From NCBI GenBank assembly GCA_023374045.1, contig CM041776.1:44336171-44400170 (forward strand): DNA of 64,000 nucleotides. The letters are read 5' to 3'. Of this stretch, positions 56,418-64,000 are shown one piece after another. Below the pieces are notes generated by a model. The model did no database searches and was not told the origin of the DNA. It worked only from the letters and a program-made list of their open reading frames with translations. Numbering within the stretch: position 1 is the stretch's first letter; the number at the start of each line of letters is the position of its first letter. Both the position numbers and the translations under genes were made by a program. The stretch is from Limonium bicolor (taxonomy: Eukaryota > Streptophyta > Magnoliopsida > Caryophyllales > Plumbaginaceae).

Positions 56418-59096
56418 TGATGACTGGAAATACCGAGCTTAGGAAATACCGAGTTAGGATATAGAGACTTAGGGCTAAGGGTTGAGTGGTAGCGTGAGAG
56501 ATGCGCTAGATAGGAACTTCCAGTATGATCTGGATACCTACTACCAAACCCGCCCTCCACAACCCCCGCATTAAAAGCTCGGGAAAGAACGCCAGAGAGA
56601 CGGAAGACCCGATCTGGCAGTTGCTAAATATTTCAATATGAACTAGAACCTGTCATGCGGTAAATCCCGAGAACCGGAAACCCCGGAGACGGATCCCGCT
56701 GGAATGACAATAACCGCACTTAATGGCGGAAGACCGAGAAATCCTAATCCAAGGAGACCGAAATCTGTGGCAACTTGGGCGACATGCTTAGCAGTCGCGA
56801 GAACCTAGCTAGTCGAGCAGTAGCAAGAGGAAAGCACTAATCGTGCAAGAAGGCGGATTAATGAGAAGCAATGATAATAACAAAACGGGACACATGTCTA
56901 CGGACCGCCATAGTTAACTAATTCCATCAATGGTATACATATTGACTGAGAATCTAGTCAAAGGTAGATGCACCCACCCTGCCCACCCCAAAGAGGTTGC
57001 AATACTTAACTAATATAGCTTAGACAGCTACGAGCATAACTACTACGGGATATACCCGAATAGGACTACAGAAGTAGTACCTAAATAAGTTAAACCTCGG
57101 TAACCACAGTAAAGACGTGGGAACGAGCAACGAGGCAAAGCATAGAATTAAAATAGCTAAGGAACTCCGAGAGTGGAGGAGCACCTAAGGAATGACAGTC
57201 ATGTCAAGATGAATGAGAATCAGCTCTAAGGAGTAGTTATCCAACTAAAGAATCAAGGAAGAGCCGGCAAGGCTACCAGATACAATGTGAACAATACCGT
57301 GACCGGTATGAATTAACCTAAAAAAAAAAACCGCCTGTACCGCGCACTTGCCTCGGCAAGTGCAGTAATAACGGGACCGTTAAGAAGAATCTTAACAAGT
57401 GACAAGTACTTAGCAAGTACCAAGACGGCAAGAGAAGCCAATATAGCACCACAAACCCCCCCCCCCCCCCAAAGTTTTAAAACCCAACCAGAGAACCATG
57501 GTAAATTATCATAGGACGTATAAGAAGAGTTGGCAACAGAATACTTCACTTAGGCGTGTGACCGACACTACGGTGTACTAAACGAGACATGGAACGACCG
57601 CACTCCAAAGGAGCTTGCGGGCCTGACAGACCAATTATGAGTTAGTTGGGTAAGTGGTAACGTATCAATAAGATACTCCATGTATGTATACTAGTAGAGT
57701 ACGGTACACGGGAAGTAGCCCACTCTATACTACGGACGAAAGAGCCAATCCAAACCAAGACAGTTGGACACCTCGAATGATCGAAGAACACAAGGAAGCT
57801 TACCGAGTTAAGGGAGTCTAGAATCCAGCAAGGTCACGGACCTAAGGATAAGGCGTTAAAAAGTGCGAGAAGCACAGAGTATTAAGCACAGACGTTGGAT
57901 ATGTCTCCAGAAATACTTAATAACTGGAATATATACCAGTGTAAGCAATAAGATGAATGCCTTAATTGATCATATCAATGTTTGATAACGGGATAGAATT
58001 CCCACAGTATATCTCACTAAGAGAATAACGACCTAATTAAGTAGGTAAGGAAAGGTACTAATACCCTACCCAATAACGGGAGACATTACAACCCTAAACG
58101 GGATAGTTTGAATTAGACATAGCCGCAAGGCGAAGTCACAACTGAACATAACCATGAGTACAAGCCAGATGTAATGGCATTACTCAGTAACACCCAGGAG
58201 CAATCCGAAAAGGGTGCCGGAGTCAACAGTAGTTGAACGAAACATCGTGTTGAGAACACAAGTGTTTAAGCAACACTCGGGTAGAACCCGAAGGGATCCC
58301 TCGTAACATGGGATACCCTAAATGCTAGAGGGCATGAATTAGTATCAAAATACTTTAAGGGTCTCCATGTTTGGAAGCGTGATGAAACTACCATATCAAA
58401 ACCCAGTAATACCTCCAAACCATTTAATGGTATACGGAGAAGCGGAAACCTGTATAAACAGCCGCATGGAGCATGGCGAAGCAATGTGGCTTATAAGCAG
58501 GTAAACTAACTGCAACTTGTAGATCTAAACGTTCTAAACCTATGCATAGAGGCATAAGAGGAACAGTGGAGAATGAACCACTACCTTAGAGTGGGGATAC
58601 CACTTGTTATTATGGGGCCTATGGAGCGGCATTTGCGTGAATCCTCCAGAGAAAGGCCACCACCTAAGTATGTAATGTGAAACCGCTAGAGCGGTGTAGT
58701 AAACTTGAGCATGTGTATATTGCCAATGAGTATACAATAGTAGAGTATAAAGAGGAACCTCGATAGCAGCAATTCGAACCGAAGAGTAATCGGTTGAGTA
58801 GTAAACACTGTATGTGTGCAATATGAACTGCAGAGTAAGCAGCGCGCAAGTGCGCAGAGAGACTTTAAAAATAACGTATTTCATTGAGCCAAGTGAATGG
58901 CAAGCCATAGTATAATGGCGGGAGTACATGAGCAGAAGCTAAAGTAGTAGCGGATGCCATGTAAACAAATGTTGTTTAATGAGTAAGAACATGGTACGCA
59001 GCAAGCGACCATTGTAAGAGTATATTTGGATAGTGTTATGAAGCTGATGAGAAAATATGGTATAGGAGACATAATCATCCCTATCCCATGAGAGAT

Positions 59097-59160
59097 TTAC
59101 TGTCAAGGGTTTACGCTTCTGCACTCTGTATGACTGAGTGTTTTGGTATTGCACTTGTGC
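59097..59160 (+). other. Conserved 64 bp block, copy in D
   Basis: Matches 3899-3962 of A at 61 of 64 positions, without gaps. Confidence 0.7.
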
Positions 59161-59806
59161 GGTAATGATCGAGTGGGAGAGCCAGGAATTGAGAAATGTC
59201 AACGAAGCCAGTTGAGTGAGAATCTAGAGAGATAACCGTGCGGCCATTGGCCAAAGATGCACAAAGAACATGGGCAGTAACCCACAGGGCCCAGGATCGA
59301 TATGTGGAAAAATGCAGAGTAGTATGAATGAAGAACTCTGGCACAAAACAAGAAACAAACATAATCCATGAGCCACTATTAAATGAGGAAGCACTACATG
59401 CTAAGTAGTAGCTTGACCTCAACCGACAATAAGTCGGGAAAAGTAAGCGAATAACCACGAAGGTATACAGAGTTATACAAATAGATTTCCAGAGAGTTGG
59501 AGAGAAAATCTATAACTCATCGAATTCGCATACGGTAAGAGATACCAAGCGACGATTGATATACATTGAGAATATCAAAGAGCGAATTAAGCTCTAGTTA
59601 TCAGGTCACACAGCAGAAGCTTGTGCACCGTGATTCAGGGTTAAGTATACCTATGTCATAAACCCCTTGAAGCCTTAGAGGCTAGAACCGAACCCGGTTA
59701 TGAGTTAATTAACCGTACTGAAGTTAAAACACTTCATAATACTCAAATTAATGAACCAATGTTCAGTGATAACATATGGTTGGTTACGCGGGCGTAACCC
59801 CTTTTA

Positions 59807-59819
59807 AGGAGGGTAGGGC
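59807..59819 (+). promoter_or_regulatory. Element D upstream polypurine tract copy
   Basis: AAGGAGGGTAGGG preceded by CCCCTTTT. It is a mutated version of the tract at the same relative place in A and C. Confidence 0.6.
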
Positions 59820-61224
59820 GAGAACCGCTTAGAGTATGTTTTACGTATTGGTGCGTAAACTACTATGTGCATAGCACAAAAAGAAATTGTTTTGATGATT
59901 GGAACTCATGTTACATAAACATGTCTACCCATTCATCGCGTAAGTATGAGTATGGTGCATGAGAGATGCGAGTAATGTGTATGTAATAAATATGAAAAGA
60001 GGAGTAGAGAAACTCCTGGGGAATGAGAATCCCTATAGTATATGTCTAGTGAGATTAGACATGAGTTATGATGAGTATGAATCGGCATGAAACCGATGTG
60101 TAACCTAAGAGGGAGTGAGTTCCCTAGGTGATTTTATTTGAGAATGATAGATGGAGTGAGTTCCATCCTTTGGAGTTGTATGTTATGTGTTTTAAATTGA
60201 GCAACAATTTGAGTAAAAGAAGCCATAAGTATGGAATACCTAGGTAAAGTAGTGAAGCAATGAGAACGACAAATGACCTAAGTACTAGGAACTAGAGATT
60301 AATTGAAACGAATTGTTTCGTGAATATGACTAGAAAGAGTAAAAGATAGAAAACAAAAATGTTTGACTATCTGATTGTTTGAAATTGACGTGGGAGGTGG
60401 AACTTGATCTGCTAGCGATCAAGGGAAACCGAACACAAATTGGGGTGGAAGGATAGTTCAACACTGATGCTGATCACATCAGGGTTAGATGATTCCTGAA
60501 GCTCCCTATAGTGGTCACAAGTAATCACGCTAAGAAAAGATACAACTACCATGACCGGATTTGGAGTTGTGTGATGTTTTAAAAAAAGAATTTTCAAACA
60601 GATTTTGGAAAAAGAATTTTCTTCAAGTATGAAGATGGAAACGAAACTGGTTTTGAAACCGCTATCACCCGCCGATGGCTGTGGCCTTATGTTTTGATGA
60701 CCGGTAGAACGGTGGGCGTGTATTAGTTTTGAAACCATTTCACCGTACGTGCGGCGGTCCTAAGTGACCGGTTGGGGCGGTGAAAGTGTGTGATTTTTCC
60801 AAAGGCAGCGGGACGGGGAGAATACCCTGAGATGTTCCTGTGTTGAGTGAGTCGACCAGAGTGCCCGAGGATATGTATATGTGTAATGTTTTGATCAGAA
60901 CCGAAGGGACCGTGGGCCAGAGAGAGTAAGTGCCCATTTGTCATGAAACGGCCGTGAACCAGAAAGAGTAAGTGTTCAACGTGACCGGTACCTGAGGGAT
61001 TAGTAGTATATTACTCAACATGGATTCGAGGACTGTAGTGCCTTTTGTCTTCGGACCGATTCCATGGAGAGAGTAAAAAAAAAAGTATTTTTATTGCTAT
61101 ACATGCTGTGATATGTGTGTGGTATGTGTAGTATAAAATGAGACTGACTTGTGGAGTCAGTAAGGTTATACATGTATTATAACCTAGGCATAGTACGCCA
61201 TGAGAGTAACCATCTAGATTCACC

Positions 61225-61258
61225 AACTTTGAGGACAAAGTTCCTAAGGGGGGTAGAT
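61225..61258 (+). promoter_or_regulatory. Element D terminal hairpin and polypurine tract
   Basis: AACTTTG/CAAAGTT hairpin and AAGGGGGGTAGAT directly before the 3' LTR. Confidence 0.8.
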
Positions 61259-64000
61259 TTTAATACCCCGGATCTAAAAATGGCGATTAAATTACTCTAA
61301 TATGATTAAAAAAAGGCCTAATGGTGCCTAAAGTGTATTGGTAAAAGAAATAAAACCAAAGAAAAGAGAAAACGCTTGAAAAGCGAAAACGCTAAAATAC
61401 GCGTTAATGAGTATAAGAGATATATGATCTCGAGAGGGTCCGAGATGGATTCCTAAGGCTTAGTTAGGCCTAATAAGTATACGGAATGATTCCCGAAGAA
61501 AACGGATCCAAATAATGGATTAAAACGCTAACGGAGTTTTAAAGCACGTTTTTTTCGAGGAAGTCCGAAAACGTGACTTTAAGTGGTCAAATGGACCCGT
61601 AAAAATTATAGTTGATTATATACTATAATTAAGTATTAATGGAAGCTTAGTAGCCATTAAAAATAAAGAAACGAGAAGAATCCGAAAACGGGCCCGGTTA
61701 GTGAATAGTGCCAAACCGGGTAAAATAACGAGTGTTTTCTGTAAGAAAACGAAAAACGCTCTAGCTTACTAATTTAGTGGGGCCGGTTTTATTTAGTGAG
61801 TCACCCACTCACACACACTCTAAGCTAGTAAATAAATAAGAAAGGAAAGAAAAGAAAAAGTAAAAGGGTGAATAGTTAATATAATATTAGAACTCTCTCT
61901 CCCCTCTTTTTCTTTCATTCACGATTCCTTTCCCCCCCACCGGAGCTTCTTCTTCCTTTACCTCTGTACCTGGGGCGACTCCACACAGCACACCACCTCC
62001 ATCTTCAATCTTCTCTAACTTGCTCATTCCTCACACCGAATCGCACAAAATTGCCACCGTTAGACTCGTATCGGCGAGGGCTACGTTTTGTACCCCTCAA
62101 AATCTTGATTCCCCCCCCTTCACTTCCATGGATGTTGGAGCTTTTGAAGCTTTAAGAGCTGATTTAACCTCTCCTCCACCTCCTTAATGTCTTAAGGTAA
62201 TAATAAGTAAGAGTTTTGGCCATTTCAAGCTTGTTCTTGTAATTTGGGAAAAATTCCCTCACGTTGAATTTTTCCCTATGTTAGCCGTGAGCATCTTGCT
62301 CTTGTGGAGGGATGGAAACTCTTCCAATGGATTGCCAAGCTGTCCATTTGGTTATTCTAAGGTAAAACCTAAGCCAAACCTTGAAAACTAGCTCCTGGAA
62401 TATATTAGGTTATGTGGAAAATATTGAAACTTACTTGTTGATGTGTGTGTGGGGATATGATTGTAGTTGGCAATCTATGCTCCTTGGTACGTTGTGAAAA
62501 CAAGAAGAGAAAGAGGGAACAAGAGAAAGAAGAGGAAGAGGAGTAAAAAGCCGAGAATAAACAAGGTAATGGGCTTACCTTGCGTTGGTTTTATTTGCTT
62601 GGGGAAAACTTATGTTGGTGTTGTATAAACAACCTTGAGCTTGAATGGGTGTAGTTGTGATACTACAATGATTGTGTTAAATGAGAATGTTAATGTTGTT
62701 TAAGTGTGAGAAATAAGTTTGTGAACTAAGCTAGTTTATATGTGTGAACAAGGGGAATTTGAGGTGGTTTTGATGTGTAAACCAAACAGAGGAGAAGAAG
62801 TGTTGTGAGCATGTTTAGTGTGGTGAAAATGCTAGGGAAAGCAAGTAAGTGCTGTCAAATTTACCTAGGAATGGGAAGTCTTGAGTGTTTTATGATGAGG
62901 AAGAGATTAGGTGTGCATAAGAGGTTTAAGCGAGTAGAAATGGTTTGCAAAATCAAGCTAAGGAGAAGGGTGTATTAGGAGTAAAAATAATGTCATTTGA
63001 GTGCCAAGAATGACATTGGTGAGGGAAGTTTGAATGGTATAATGATGCAACCAAAATCTGTAGCAAAAGAGGTGGTTTAAATGCTTGAAGAGTTGTAGAA
63101 AATAAAGTAGATTTAAGGCCTTAAGAGTGAGTCATGGAACTTGGTAAGAGGTGTGCATTATGTTGGAAGTTTTGGAGAAATTTGGCTAAGTGTTTAAAGG
63201 CTTGGAAAGTGAGGATTTTGCCTTGTCCGAACTTCCGTCCGGACATGGAAGTTCGGACAGGCTCTGTTGGTTAGGAAAATTTTCATTCTCGAACTGTGTC
63301 CGAACTTGGGAAGTCCGGACACAAGTTCGGACGTACCTATTTCTTCCGTAGAAATTATCCTCGAACTGTGTCCGAACTTGGGAAGTCCGGACACATGTTC
63401 GGACGCATGGACTTCTGTAATGAACTTCTCTCGACTCACGTCCGAACTTCCGAAGTCCGGACACAAGTTCGGACGTGTGTCTGTTTTCCGTCTAAAGTCA
63501 CGGCTTGCGTCCGAACTTGGAAGTTCGGACACAAGTTCGGACAGGCCACTATACGGACCAAAAATATTGTTTTAAGTTGGGAAATGATGCCTAAAAATGG
63601 TAATTACCTAGTAAAGATGGTGTGAGGTTGTTTAAGACCAGTTAGGTGACATGTAAAGGCCCTAGGAAGTGTAAGAAGGTGTTATAAGTGATTGAGGAGT
63701 GAGAACTCAAATTAACAAGAGTAGAACCGAGATAACGGGACAACGGGGTAAATACGGGAATAGCATTTTATTATGTACCGTATGAGCTTAGTATTAATAA
63801 TAATGTTTGAAACATTATCAGAGAGTCGTGCGTGACCTGAGCATGGTGAGATGCCACGGTAAAGTAAAAACCCCGGTGAAAGGTATGATTTTCTCATGCC
63901 CCGTATGCTAACCGAGTTACTCTGATTTGTGTGTTTGTTTGCCGGCTTAAGCAAGATTAAAGCATGAAATAATCCCTTGTTTGACTATGTATGCCCTGAT
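61259..64000 (+). repeat. Element D 3' LTR, first 2.7 kb
   Basis: Repeats 51994-54738 with small indels and a few substitutions. It carries the array at 63225-63547. The rest lies beyond the window. Confidence 0.92.
63225..63547 (+). repeat. Hairpin array, element D 3' LTR
   Basis: Copy of the array at 53968-54285, essentially identical. The last arm reads GTTCGGACAGG here and GTTCAGACAGG in the 5' copy. Confidence 0.9.

Larger units (their letters stand above)
56390..61258 (+). mobile_element. Element D internal region, non-coding
   Basis: No frame shows Gag or Pol motifs. Blocks match the interior of A in order: the leader region to 56560, GCGACATGCTTAGCAGTCGCG near 56790, GCACTTGCCTCGGCAAGTGC near 57346 (a perfect palindrome), 58350-58520, the conserved 64 bp block at 59097-59160, 59765-59890 and 60380-60560. 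A homopolymer of C at 57458-57471 and a short run of A near 57320 may be error-prone. I see no host gene. Confidence 0.8.
51994..64000 (+). mobile_element. Element D: large-LTR, non-coding sibling of element A, right end cut by window
   Basis: A 5' LTR of 4396 bases (51994-56389) and the first 2.7 kb of the 3' LTR (from 61259) enclose 4.87 kb without pol or gag motifs. Primer site, duplicated polypurine tract and interior blocks match A. The two LTRs differ mainly by small indels, so the insertion is recent. Like A it fits a LARD-type element dependent on a C-like chromovirus. Confidence 0.87.

Noticed and set aside
57458..57471. Run of C in the D interior as a functional tract
   Set aside because: Not present at the matching place in A and likely length-unstable or an assembly artefact.

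Overview
This window is nuclear DNA of a flowering plant, and every stretch I can interpret is LTR retrotransposon. No host gene is supported. The kind of organism is inferred from the families present: a Tekay/Del-type chromovirus with about 4 kb LTRs, an Athila-type Ty3/gypsy element and a Sirevirus-type Ty1/copia element. Such a set is typical of a large, repeat-rich plant genome (probably a eudicot). The species cannot be named from the sequence.

Layout, left to right. (A) 1-10289 is a large-LTR element whose 5' LTR is cut by the window edge. Its 5.6 kb interior encodes no recognisable retroelement protein. It ends inside (B) 10290-13189, a minus-strand LTR of a related family. B abuts (Athila) 13190-21783, a decayed gag-pol-env-like element. 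The Athila 3' LTR is split at GTTAT by a complete (Sirevirus) 21789-45435. The Sirevirus is itself split in its third ORF, at AACAT, by a complete (C) 29717-44099, a Tekay/Del chromovirus. Both 5 bp target duplications are visible. The Athila LTR resumes at 45441. Beyond it is a stack of fragments: (E) minus-strand LTR 46195-47634, (F) plus-strand LTR start 47635-49239, (G) minus-strand LTR end 49240-50300, and (H) minus-strand Tat/Athila-like 3' end 50301-51993. Last comes (D) 51994-64000, a sibling of A, again with a non-coding interior and cut by the right edge.

How the parts relate. A and D share PBS context, duplicated polypurine tracts and a block-conserved non-coding interior with each other, and they share their terminal signals with the coding element C. 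They look like a LARD-style non-autonomous family that borrows proteins from a C-like partner. C is unusual. Between Gag and protease it carries a decayed but clear AlkB-type 2-oxoglutarate/Fe(II) dioxygenase related to plant ALKBH1. Its Gag part is interrupted by short AT-rich GT-AG segments that look like spliceosomal introns.

The most striking non-coding pattern is in the LTRs. Five different large LTRs (A, B, C, D, E) each carry an array of 4-5 GC-rich hairpins at a period of about 72 bp. The hairpin sequence differs between families, while the period, architecture and (where measurable) position are kept. The unrelated Athila element carries hairpins of the same GTCCGAAC type, two of them upstream of its TATA box, and H carries a CCGGCA version. 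All identities and boundaries were read by eye. No alignment or database search was run. Single-base indels are common in the coding parts, so some frameshifts could be assembly errors rather than biological decay.
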